Of a DNA stretch of 64,000 nucleotides, positions 8,612 to 16,818 are shown piece after piece; position 1 is the stretch's first letter; every line of letters begins with the position of its first letter. Where the stretch lies: NCBI RefSeq assembly GCF_900215605.1, contig NZ_OBEL01000004.1, forward strand, positions 248,001 to 312,000, read 5' to 3'. The notes under the pieces are model-generated. The model was not told where the DNA came from. It saw only the letters and a list, made by a program, of their open reading frames with translations, and did no database searches. The DNA is from Cohaesibacter gelatinilyticus (lineage in GTDB: Bacteria > Pseudomonadota > Alphaproteobacteria > Rhizobiales > Cohaesibacteraceae). A program made the position numbers and the translations under genes.

Positions 8612-9787
8612 ATGGCGGAAAAAATCAGAGTTCTCTTTGTTGACGATGACACAAATCTATTGAAAGCGGCCAAACGTCTGCTGCGTAAGGAAATTGATCT
8701 CTATATTGCGGCGAGTGGAGAAGATGCTTTGCATTCATTGGCACAAAATGGTCCATTTGATGTGCTTGTGAGCGATCAGAATATGCCATCCATGAAGGGT
8801 GTGACACTATTGGGAGAAGCAGCCAAGAAATGGCCTTCGACTGTACGCATCATGTTGACTGGTAATGACGATCAGGACACTGCCATCTCAGCTGTCAATG
8901 ATGGCAAAGTTTATCGTTTCGTACGCAAGCCTTGCCAGCCCGCGGATCTACTTGCTGCGATAAAGGATGGTGCCCAACATCATGCTTTGTTGATGCGCGA
9001 GAAAAATCTTCTGGAGCAAACCCTTTCAGGCAGTGTGAAGGTGCTCACGGATATGCTGTCGCTGGCTAAGCCGGAGGCCTTCAAGAAGACTTCCAAGGTG
9101 CAGAAATGGGCCAAGGTGCTTGCACCCACCCTGGATATGCCCAATGGTTGGGAGATCAATCTGGCAACGATGCTTTATCCAGTTGGTGCGGTTACACTTC
9201 CCGATAGCATTGCTGCGCGACATTATTCAGGCGAACCTCTGGATCCACAGGAACAAAAGCTGGTCGAGGCCCTTCCTCTGGCTGCCAAGGAACTGATTGA
9301 TAATATACCGCGTCTTGAGGGGGTGGCACGTGCTATCTATTACAGTCGGAAATCTTACGACGGCTCCGGTTTCCCCAATGACGAGATAAAGGGCAATGAT
9401 CTGCCTGCGGTTTCTCGTTTGTTGAAAATCCTTATTGATTTGGTGGACCTGGTCAGTGACCAGGACCTGAGCCTGCAAGATGCATTCGAGGAACTCGACG
9501 GTTGTTCCCATCTTTATGACAATGGCATCCTTCAAGTGGCAAAGCGTCTTCTTCAGGACGAAGAAGGCTATGACGGCCCTAAAATTCAAGTTTTTGAACA
9601 TCTGCCCGCCACACGCCTACATGAAGGTGACATGATCATGAAACCTGTCAAGGACAAGCAAGGGCGCATCTTGCTGGCAAGTGGCGCAGAACTGACTTCC
9701 ATCCTCATCAAGCGGTTGAAGTCCATGCAAGAAGCAGGGTTGATTGATGACGCGGTGCAGATTTCCCGCTGGCAACAAGCTTCCTAA
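8612..9787 (+). CDS. Response regulator with degenerate HD-GYP domain (HnoD-like)
   Basis: 391 aa. Intact receiver (FVDDD, LVSDQNMPSMKG, MLTG, RKPC) joined to an HD-GYP-like fold that has lost its catalytic residues. The HD motif reads LYPVGA instead of H-D-x-G-K, and the H-H-E preceding DGSGFP is replaced by S-R-K. It should therefore not hydrolyse cyclic di-GMP. In Shewanella the comparable HnoD is a degenerate HD-GYP regulator that modulates an EAL phosphodiesterase. No EAL or GGDEF protein is encoded in this window, so its partner must lie elsewhere or differ. GGAGA precedes the start. Confidence 0.88.
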   Translation: MAEKIRVLFVDDDTNLLKAAKRLLRKEIDLYIAASGEDALHSLAQNGPFDVLVSDQNMPSMKGVTLLGEAAKKWPSTVRIMLTGNDDQDTAISAVNDGKVYRFVRKPCQPADLLAAIKDGAQHHALLMREKNLLEQTLSGSVKVLTDMLSLAKPEAFKKTSKVQKWAKVLAPTLDMPNGWEINLATMLYPVGAVTLPDSIAARHYSGEPLDPQEQKLVEALPLAAKELIDNIPRLEGVARAIYYSRKSYDGSGFPNDEIKGNDLPAVSRLLKILIDLVDLVSDQDLSLQDAFEELDGCSHLYDNGILQVAKRLLQDEEGYDGPKIQVFEHLPATRLHEGDMIMKPVKDKQGRILLASGAELTSILIKRLKSMQEAGLIDDAVQISRWQQAS

Positions 9788-9891
9788 AAGCCAGAACAAT
9801 CCAGACTGGTTTCCCTTTATCGAGAGCCAGGAAAATTGAGATCGAAGGAGCATCAGACGCTTTTGAGAACCATATTCCAAAGGAGATAAGA

Positions 9892-10803
9892 ATGATTACC
9901 AAGCCTAGCTATAATTCCCCTCAGATGGTGCCTTATTCAGGTCATTTGCGCCGAGCCTGTTGGATGGTCAGTCTGGCTCTTGTTTCCTGCTTCGCGACCA
10001 CTCATGGTCAGGCAAGTGAAAACAAAACATTGATCTTTGGAATTGTTCCGCAACAGTCTGCCACGCGCCTGGCTCAGGCCTGGGTTCCCATGATGAAGCA
10101 TCTGAGTGAGAGGACAGGTGTCAAAATCACGTTTGCGACTGCCAAAGATATTCCATCTTTTGAAGCCTGTCTGGCCAAAGGTGCTTACGATCTGGCTTAT
10201 ATGAACCCTTATCATTTCACTGTCTTCAACAAGGCAGACGGCTATCGCGCCTTTGCTCGTCAAGCTGACAAGAAACTGAAGGGGATCATCATCATACCCA
10301 AGTCAAGCGACTATCAATCACTTGAACAGTTGAACAAGATGGAAATTGCTTTTCCCTCGCCAGCTGCTTTTGGAGCCAGTGTCATTCCACGCGCTGAAAT
10401 GAAACAGCGAAATATGAATGTTTCTCCCGTTTATGTTCGTTCCCATGATTCTGTTTACCGCTCGGTTGCTGCCGGTCTGTTTCCCGCAGGTGGCGGGGTA
10501 ATGCGCACGTTTGGTAATATTCCCCAAGGAATAAGGGACAAGCTGCGTATCCTATATAAAACTGACGGTTATACGCCTCATGCTTTTGCGGCTCATGCAC
10601 GGATCTCCCCGGATATAGTTCAAAAGATTACTGCCACCATGGCCGACATGAACATTCAGCGGGATCCTGTATTGAAATCCTTGGGCATGAAGGCATTTTC
10701 CATCGCAAAAGATTCAGATTGGGATGATGTTCGTTCCCTAAATTTGACTGATAAGCAAACAGAAATCATCAAGGATAACAGCTTGCAATGTCATTCAGGC
10801 TAA
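9892..10803 (+). CDS. PhnD-like periplasmic binding protein
   Basis: 303 aa phosphate/phosphonate-type periplasmic binding protein. A signal peptide is visible (basic RRAC, hydrophobic stretch about 24-36, likely cleavage near GQA-SE). The family pattern follows: FGIVPQQSATRLAQAWVPMM, LAKGAYDLAYMNPYHF and DSVYRSVAAGLFPAGGGVMRTF. There is no ABC permease or ATPase beside it. Instead its last codons overlap the start of a membrane histidine kinase by 16 nt. That points to a sensory role, delivering a ligand signal to the kinase's periplasmic domain, rather than transport. The ligand is unknown. Confidence 0.85.
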   Translation: MITKPSYNSPQMVPYSGHLRRACWMVSLALVSCFATTHGQASENKTLIFGIVPQQSATRLAQAWVPMMKHLSERTGVKITFATAKDIPSFEACLAKGAYDLAYMNPYHFTVFNKADGYRAFARQADKKLKGIIIIPKSSDYQSLEQLNKMEIAFPSPAAFGASVIPRAEMKQRNMNVSPVYVRSHDSVYRSVAAGLFPAGGGVMRTFGNIPQGIRDKLRILYKTDGYTPHAFAAHARISPDIVQKITATMADMNIQRDPVLKSLGMKAFSIAKDSDWDDVRSLNLTDKQTEIIKDNSLQCHSG

Positions 10804-12719
10804 AAACAATTCTGGGTATTGCAGCGATTGAAGCTTTACTCCTGACAATCTTGATTGTCAGCGGTCTTCACTATCTGACCGTGTCAAATCAGGATCAATT
10901 GCTGCAAAGAGGTCAATCTACGGCAAAACTCGTCGCTACCATGACAGCAGATGCAGTGATTGCAGTTGATCTGGCTACTCTTGATGCCTTGATCGAACAA
11001 AGCCTCCAAAACGAAGATATTGTCTATCTTCGCATTCGCAATCAGTCGGGTCAGGTACTCAGTCAGGGAGGTGATGACAATGCGCTGGGGCAAACTTTTA
11101 GAGAAGACAATACCATTGATGCTGCGCAATCTGATCAGAGGCTTGACGTCTCCGCACCCGTGCAGATTGCTGGTACAAATTTTGGCCAAATCGAGCTGGG
11201 CCTTTCCACTGCGAAACTGGAAACCACCATTGCTGCGGCGTTCAAATGGATGGCATCCATTGCCCTTTCGGAAATGGTTCTTGTTGCCCTCGCGGGTTGG
11301 ATTCTGGGTACCTATCTTACGAGGCAACTGCGTTCTCTGAAAGCAGGAGCCAAACAGGTTGCAACTGGAGACTTTGGCCACCAGATTTCCGTTCGTGGCA
11401 AAGACGAACTTGCTGATACGGCAATCAGTTTCAACCAGATGTCGCAGTCCCTGCGACGCTATGCCGACTTGGCAGAAGAGGCGCGTCTGAAAGCAGAATC
11501 CGGACGTGAGTTTGCTGAGAATACACTGCGTGATGCATTGGACAGCATGCAGGATGGTGTAGTCATCTTTGATAAGAATGAAGACATCGTTCTGATGAAT
11601 AAGTCATATGAGGCATGTTATAATCTGACTGACAAGGTCACAAACGGGTCAATAAAATCCGCTCGAACCCTCTTTTTCGCTCAATCATCCTTCCATAAAA
11701 AAGATCAAGCCAGTTTTCTTCAGTCCGCACTGGACAAGTTGCACAACCCGGACCGCCATAGACGCTGGGAACATAACCTGAAGGATGGCCGCCATCTATT
11801 GATTGCCCAGCAGACCATGTCCAACGGTGGAATTGTTCTGGTACAGACCGATGTTACGCAATTGTATGAGACACTTGAGGAAAATCGACAATTGCAGATG
11901 GAGCTGATGCAGCGCCACAAAACCGAGGCTCTCGGTACAATGGCAGGTGGCATGGCGCACGAAATCAATACACCCGTACAATTCATATCCGATAATATTG
12001 CCTTTGTTGCATCTGGGGTGAGCGATCTCTGCAGCATGATAAATGACCTCCGGGATCGAAGCAAAAAGACCGGCTCATTAACCGAGATTCATCTGTCTCA
12101 GGCGATGGAAACAGCTGATTGGGATTTCCTTCACGAAGAGCTGCCACAGGCAGTAAACGAGATGCAAACAGGTATTCAACGTATTCGCGACCAGATTGTA
12201 ACCTTCAAACAATTTGCGTCGGCTGATAGCGGTGAAAAGGAACTTGTCAATCTCAAGGAAGCAATTCAAACGAGCCTGAAAATCTCTCAAATGGATCTTA
12301 AGTCAGATATCAAAATCGATGTGAATGCTCCATCAGATGATCGTTTGGCGAGTATTTCGTGCAACCGCACACAGATCAATCAGGTTATTCATAGCCTTGT
12401 AAGCAATGCCTTTCATGCAATTGAAGACACCCACCGTTCTGATGGCAAAATTGATATCGAGCTAAAAAATCACGGCGAGAGCATTTCAATTGCCATTCGC
12501 GATAATGGTTGCGGGATCCCGGAAGATCAGTTGCCAAAAATCTTTGATACGCTCTATACGACCAAAGAACCCGGAAGAGGGACAGGGCATGGTTTGGCGC
12601 TATGTCAGCGGATTGTCGAGCGGGATCATGGTGGTGCGTTTGACGTGTCGTCCAAACCAGATCAGGGCAGCTGCTTCACTTTTTCTCTCCCCTTCAAAAG
12701 GACATATAAAGCTGCATGA
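10788..12719 (+). CDS. Membrane sensor histidine kinase paired with the binding protein
   Basis: 643 aa. Transmembrane helix (about 8-30), periplasmic domain (31-150), second helix (155-175), HAMP linker (176-228), PAS-like domain (246-360), DHp helix with GMAHEINTP (His391) and an HATPase domain (N box SLVSNAFHAIED, G1 DNGCGIP, G2 GRGTGHGLAL). Its DHp block HKTEALGTMAGGMAHEINTP is almost the same as that of the soluble H-NOX kinase, suggesting that both kinases serve the same receivers. The overlap with the PhnD-like gene implies strict co-expression. No response regulator follows directly. Confidence 0.9.
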   Translation: MSFRLKTILGIAAIEALLLTILIVSGLHYLTVSNQDQLLQRGQSTAKLVATMTADAVIAVDLATLDALIEQSLQNEDIVYLRIRNQSGQVLSQGGDDNALGQTFREDNTIDAAQSDQRLDVSAPVQIAGTNFGQIELGLSTAKLETTIAAAFKWMASIALSEMVLVALAGWILGTYLTRQLRSLKAGAKQVATGDFGHQISVRGKDELADTAISFNQMSQSLRRYADLAEEARLKAESGREFAENTLRDALDSMQDGVVIFDKNEDIVLMNKSYEACYNLTDKVTNGSIKSARTLFFAQSSFHKKDQASFLQSALDKLHNPDRHRRWEHNLKDGRHLLIAQQTMSNGGIVLVQTDVTQLYETLEENRQLQMELMQRHKTEALGTMAGGMAHEINTPVQFISDNIAFVASGVSDLCSMINDLRDRSKKTGSLTEIHLSQAMETADWDFLHEELPQAVNEMQTGIQRIRDQIVTFKQFASADSGEKELVNLKEAIQTSLKISQMDLKSDIKIDVNAPSDDRLASISCNRTQINQVIHSLVSNAFHAIEDTHRSDGKIDIELKNHGESISIAIRDNGCGIPEDQLPKIFDTLYTTKEPGRGTGHGLALCQRIVERDHGGAFDVSSKPDQGSCFTFSLPFKRTYKAA

Positions 12720-12720
12720 T

Positions 12721-12739
12721 ATCTGGAAGATTGCCAGAT
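12721..12739 (+). terminator. Weak terminator after the signalling operon
   Basis: ATCTGG and CCAGAT form a 6-bp stem with a 7-nt loop, followed by TTTTAG. It starts 1 nt after the kinase stop codon. Short, so only a candidate. Confidence 0.35.
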
Positions 12740-12918
12740 TTTAGCGGTCTCCGAATACAGGCGATGAAGCTGATAATTATGTCACTCGCCATATGGCTTC
12801 CCAGCCGTGAAAACCGGTTCGGTTCTTTAAATCATAATCAAAAACTATATAAATATTTGAATAAAATAAGAAAACAAGATTATTAACAAAAGTTGAAAAT
12901 TCCACTCAATTTATAAAT

Positions 12919-12952
12919 ATGCAATTGCATGTTTTTGGATTTCCGATATAGT
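12919..12952 (+). promoter_or_regulatory. Palindromic operator over the promoter of the TonB-dependent receptor
   Basis: The perfect palindrome ATGCAATTGCAT (12919-12930) contains a -35-like TTGCAT (12925-12930). TATAGT follows at 12947-12952 after 16 nt. The overlap is what one expects for repression by a dimeric regulator such as the MarR-type protein encoded downstream or an iron regulator. The binding protein is not known, and the palindrome is not repeated before the ABC genes. Confidence 0.45.
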
Positions 12953-13045
12953 CCACCCTGAATAATATGAGTCCACAATTCATAAAAACTTCGCATGAAC
13001 GAAGATGAAAGCTGACGGACGGGCAGAAGGCTGAAGGGAAATCAG

Positions 13046-15064
13046 ATGGGCATGAACAAGGCGCATTGGCTATGTAGCGTTGCCACCGCAAGTTTGCTTT
13101 TGATCCACACATCAGGAGCAGGCTTAGCTCAAGAAGCAGAAGCTCCTGGTATGCAGGATCAAGTTGCAGAAGAAATTGGCTCGGAAGCACTCGAGACCAT
13201 AGTTGTTGTTGGCAACTACAATGGTGACCGTTTTGCTGAGGCCGCTGATCGTAATACCTCGATTTATATCTCGGAGACTGCTGTTCAGGCAGCAGAGACC
13301 GGCGATCTGAAAGATCTATTTGCTGAAGAAGCTTCTGTTACAGTTGGTGGCGGTATTCCAATCGCTCAAAAAATCTATGTCAATGGCGTGGATATGCTGA
13401 ACCTGAATGTTACCATCGATGGGGCAATGCAGAATAACCGGTCCTTCCATCATGTCACGGCAAACTCTATTGATCCCGGTCTCTTGAAGGCTGTTCGCGT
13501 CGATGCTGGCGTCGCAGCAGCAGACTCCGGGCCAAATGCTATTGCCGGATCTGTGGCCTTTGAAACAAAGGATGCACTTGATCTTCTTGAAGATGGCCAG
13601 ACCGCTGGTGGTAAAGTCATTCTCAGTGCGGACAGCAATTCCAAAACATTCAGTGAATCGCTCACGCTTTACGGACGCCAAGGCGGATTTGATTTTCTCG
13701 GATATGCCAAAAATGCCAAGGGCGAGGAATATACAACAGGTGATGATTGGAAAATTCCAGGAACTGCCGCAGATCTTCAAAGCTTGATGCTCAAAGCTGG
13801 CTTCACCACCGAAAGTAACAACCGTTTCGAAGCTGCTGCTCAGATATTGCGCGATTCCTCTTTGCGACCTTATCGTGCGAACTTTGGTGCTTTGCCAAGC
13901 AAGCCTACACAAACGGTTCGCCTCTATGACTCTATCCGCAAGAACTTCTCTTTTAATTTCTATACAGATGCACCGACTGATTTCTGGGATCCAGAAGTAA
14001 ACCTCGGTTTCAGTGAGAATGAAATCGCTGTGCCGGTCCCTTATGGCAGTAAAGGTGTCTCCAACACTCTTAACGGTAAGGTTGCAAACAGCTTCCACTT
14101 TGCTGATGTGAACACCGTTACCACCGGATTTGATTTCTACAAAAAGGGATCGACCTATTCCGGTCCAAGTGTTGAGAATGAAGAAGAGAGCCTCAATATT
14201 GGTGCATTTGCGCAGGTGCGCCTGCAGCCAATTGATCCTTTGAAGCTCTCTTTCGGCACTCGCTTTGATGCCCAAAAATTCGAAGGTGTTGCTGGTCAGA
14301 AGTTCGATGTTAGTGGTCTGAGTGGCAATGCATCTGCTGCCTATGAGATTGTTGATGGCCTGATCTTGAAGGCTGGTTACGCCAATGTCTTTGGCGGAAT
14401 TGCGCTGGAAGACAATTACACGTTTGAAAAAGCTTGGAACTATACAGGCTTGAAGCCTGCTAGATCTCAAAATGTCACTGCGGGATTTGAAGCAAAGAAA
14501 TGGAACTTCACGCTATCTGGTGAAGTCTATCAGACCGATGTCAAAAATGCGCGTAGCTCGGTCTATAATTACAAGACCAAAGTGATGACCCGCAACAATG
14601 TTGATTTTGTAACCCAAGGCTTCAATGTCGGTTTGGGTTACAATTGGCAAAATGGTTTTGCAAAGCTGACCTACTCGAACAACTCGGTGAAGGTCGACAA
14701 TATCAAGTCAGATTCCTATACAGCTTTGGATCTTGCTGCCCCACTTGGTCAGGTCATTGCCTTCAATATCGCGCATACTTTCCAGCCTTATAATCTGACG
14801 GTTGGTGGTAATATTGATGCCGCTCTGGATTATGATACCGGATCAACAGGCTCGTCGAAAGATCTTGAAGGCTATACCGTGGTCAATCTCTTTGCAGAAT
14901 ATGAGCCCGAGCAGGTGAAGGGCTTGTCACTTCGATTGGCGGCGAACAATATCTTCGACAAAGACTATGCAGATCGAGGAACATATGGTGGCGATTACAA
15001 CTCAGTGACCGAGTTGAGTGAGCCTGGTCGTTCTTTCCTTGCAACAGTCAAATACAAGTTCTGA
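13046..15064 (+). CDS. TonB-dependent outer-membrane receptor, heme or siderophore
   Basis: 672 aa outer-membrane receptor. A signal peptide (about 1-28, ending near GLAQ) is followed by a TonB box ETIVVVG at residues 50-56, a plug domain with NVTIDGAMQNNRSFHH and RVDAGVAAADSGPNAIAG, a 22-strand barrel region with NNIFDKDYADRGTYGGDY, and a terminal Phe (VKYKF) typical of outer-membrane proteins. The plug resembles heme/hemoglobin-type receptors, while the nearby importer is of the siderophore type, so the substrate is open. The gene sits alone between an operator-like palindrome and a strong terminator. TonB itself is not encoded here. Confidence 0.9.
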   Translation: MGMNKAHWLCSVATASLLLIHTSGAGLAQEAEAPGMQDQVAEEIGSEALETIVVVGNYNGDRFAEAADRNTSIYISETAVQAAETGDLKDLFAEEASVTVGGGIPIAQKIYVNGVDMLNLNVTIDGAMQNNRSFHHVTANSIDPGLLKAVRVDAGVAAADSGPNAIAGSVAFETKDALDLLEDGQTAGGKVILSADSNSKTFSESLTLYGRQGGFDFLGYAKNAKGEEYTTGDDWKIPGTAADLQSLMLKAGFTTESNNRFEAAAQILRDSSLRPYRANFGALPSKPTQTVRLYDSIRKNFSFNFYTDAPTDFWDPEVNLGFSENEIAVPVPYGSKGVSNTLNGKVANSFHFADVNTVTTGFDFYKKGSTYSGPSVENEEESLNIGAFAQVRLQPIDPLKLSFGTRFDAQKFEGVAGQKFDVSGLSGNASAAYEIVDGLILKAGYANVFGGIALEDNYTFEKAWNYTGLKPARSQNVTAGFEAKKWNFTLSGEVYQTDVKNARSSVYNYKTKVMTRNNVDFVTQGFNVGLGYNWQNGFAKLTYSNNSVKVDNIKSDSYTALDLAAPLGQVIAFNIAHTFQPYNLTVGGNIDAALDYDTGSTGSSKDLEGYTVVNLFAEYEPEQVKGLSLRLAANNIFDKDYADRGTYGGDYNSVTELSEPGRSFLATVKYKF

Positions 15065-15100
15065 CCTTATGCGTTCCTAATGCTGGACGGAATGCATAAA

Positions 15101-15135
15101 AAACCCCGGGAGCTGGTCTCTCGGGGTTTCTTTTT
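15101..15135. terminator. Bidirectional terminator between receptor and MarR gene
   Basis: A 12-bp stem (15101-15112 with 15118-15129, one G-T pair), a 5-nt loop, a T-run on the plus strand and an A-run in front serving the opposite strand. It separates two convergent genes. Confidence 0.85.
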
Positions 15136-15154
15136 GCTGAGCTTAAGCTCGAAC

Positions 15155-15679
15155 TTAGCGATAGAGTTTGATGAGGGTGCTGAAGAACTGAAACGCCTCT
15201 TCCTTGGTCAGCTTGTCGTTCAGCTCCTCTTGAATGATTTCCATATAGTGTGGCCAAATTTCCTTGTTGGCCTGGGTGCCATAGGGAGTGATCCTCAAAA
15301 AATGTGCACGTCGGTCCTTCTCGCAAGGCACGCGCTCGATCAGTCCCTTTTTCTCCATTCGCGATAGATGCCGGGACATATTGAACTGGGCCATATGCAA
15401 TCTTGAAAGCAGGTCGGTGGAGCGAATGCCATCTTCCCCTGCTCTTTCAATTTCAACCAGGGCCTCATGCCAAAACGGACTGTCAAATCCGTGTTTTCGG
15501 AGGTGCTTTTCCATTTTCGGATAGAGATAGCGATGGGCGCGGTACATGTGGATCCAGACACGATTGATCAGCTGTTCGTGCGGTTCTTGTTGAATCTCTT
15601 CAAGGGATTTCATGACTTTGGCCCTGTTTTTTGGTCTTGGCATATGCAGCCCGGTCGGAGCTGAAATGCTTTCTAACAT
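15155..15679 (-). CDS. MarR-family transcriptional regulator
   Basis: 174 aa winged-helix regulator. The MarR pattern is visible: LHMAQFNMSRHLSRMEKKGLIERVPCEKDRRAHFLRITPYG, meaning recognition helix plus wing with the D-x-R motif. Helical dimerisation regions lie at both ends. It is convergent with the receptor gene and divergent from the iron-type ABC operon, so it probably controls one or both. Its start is uncertain: ATG 15679 has no clear ribosome site, and ATG 15643 is an alternative. Iron-responsive MarR proteins exist in alphaproteobacteria, but the effector here is unknown. Confidence 0.85.
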   Translation of the reverse strand: MLESISAPTGLHMPRPKNRAKVMKSLEEIQQEPHEQLINRVWIHMYRAHRYLYPKMEKHLRKHGFDSPFWHEALVEIERAGEDGIRSTDLLSRLHMAQFNMSRHLSRMEKKGLIERVPCEKDRRAHFLRITPYGTQANKEIWPHYMEIIQEELNDKLTKEEAFQFFSTLIKLYR

Positions 15680-15884
15680 CTTTAGCAGAAACCGGGATTG
15701 TCTAGATCACCGTTTCCTTTGAAAAACACTCAAAATCGTTTGAAAAATTGAATTTTATCTTCCACTTTTCCAAAGATTTATTTATTGATAATGGAACTCA
15801 AGTTAACGCAAAAACGCATCACAATTCCATGGGTTACGCAACATTATCGCACATACCCACATCTTAGCTGAAAAGAGGCGCATC

Positions 15885-16802
15885 ATGTTCAACTGCATCC
15901 GGAATGCTGGCGCAGCTTCCCTTATTTTGGGCATGCTGGCGACTGCTCCAGCACATTCCGCAGATATTGAAATCAAGACACCACGTGGCATGGCAGAACT
16001 ACCTTCCACGCCGGCAAAAATCGCCGTAATGGATATTACGGCTCTGGATACGATCGATCTGCTCGGTGTCAAACCAGTTGGTGTTCCGGAGCGGCTTTAT
16101 GTCGACTATCTAAAGGATTTGGGTGACGATGCCCAGAAAACTGGAAGTTTGTTCCAACCGGACTTCGAGGCCATTCACGCGCTTCAGCCAGATCTCGTTG
16201 TCGTTGGTGGTCGGTCCTCCAAGCAATATGATGCCATGACCAAGATTGCGCCAACCATCGATATGACCGTCTGGGGTGAAGATATCATCGGTCAGGCCAA
16301 AGCACGTCTTGCTGCTTATGGTGCTTTGTTTGGCAAAGAGAAGGATGCAAAAACCCACCTTGCAGCCTTTGAAGCAAAGATTGCTGAAGCCAAAAATACC
16401 GTGAAAGACAAAGGCAATGCTTTGATCATTCTTACCAACGGTCCAAAGATTTCTGCCTATGGCGCGTCGGGTCGTTTCAGCTGGCTGCATGAAGCAATCG
16501 AGCTGCCTGAAGCCATCAAGAATGTGGAAGAAGCCACTCATGGTGAGGCTGTGTCTTTTGAATTCATCCGTGAGGCAAATCCCGATTGGCTCATCGTGAT
16601 TGATCGCTCAGCAGCAGTTGGCAACAAAGGTGTAACCGCGAAAGAAACGCTGAACAATGCGCTTATCCATGACACCAAAGCATGGGAATCCAATCAGATT
16701 GTTTATCTGGATGCAGCCAATATCTACATCGCAAGTGGTGGCATCCAATCCATGACCAATACTCTGGATGAAATCATCACCGCCTTCGGCAAAGCGCAGT
16801 AA
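15885..16802 (+). CDS. Iron-chelate ABC transporter, periplasmic binding protein (CeuE/YclQ/VctP type)
   Basis: 305 aa class III binding protein. Signal peptide about 1-25 (ending AHSA), without a lipobox Cys. Family blocks: PAKIAVMDITALDTIDLLGVKP, DFEAIHALQPDLVVVGGRSSKQYDAM, SAYGASGRFSWLHE and NPDWLIVIDRSAA. This branch binds catecholate-type ferric siderophores or their fragments; the exact ligand cannot be read from sequence. First gene of a four-gene operon. AAGAGG stands before the start. Confidence 0.9.
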   Translation: MFNCIRNAGAASLILGMLATAPAHSADIEIKTPRGMAELPSTPAKIAVMDITALDTIDLLGVKPVGVPERLYVDYLKDLGDDAQKTGSLFQPDFEAIHALQPDLVVVGGRSSKQYDAMTKIAPTIDMTVWGEDIIGQAKARLAAYGALFGKEKDAKTHLAAFEAKIAEAKNTVKDKGNALIILTNGPKISAYGASGRFSWLHEAIELPEAIKNVEEATHGEAVSFEFIREANPDWLIVIDRSAAVGNKGVTAKETLNNALIHDTKAWESNQIVYLDAANIYIASGGIQSMTNTLDEIITAFGKAQ

Positions 16803-16818
16803 AGCGAGTAACATACAC

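Larger units (their letters stand above)
12720..13045. other. Intergenic region before the TonB-dependent receptor
   Basis: This 326-base, strongly AT-rich gap holds a small hairpin right after the kinase gene (12721-12739), a perfect 12-nt palindrome at 12919-12930 and a promoter-like pair for the receptor gene. No ORF with a convincing start is seen. Confidence 0.6.

Noticed and set aside
13316-14470. 384-aa minus-strand ORF inside the TonB receptor gene
   Set aside because: Antisense shadow of a clear outer-membrane receptor; composition (many Cys, Ile, Arg) is not protein-like and no ribosome site is seen.
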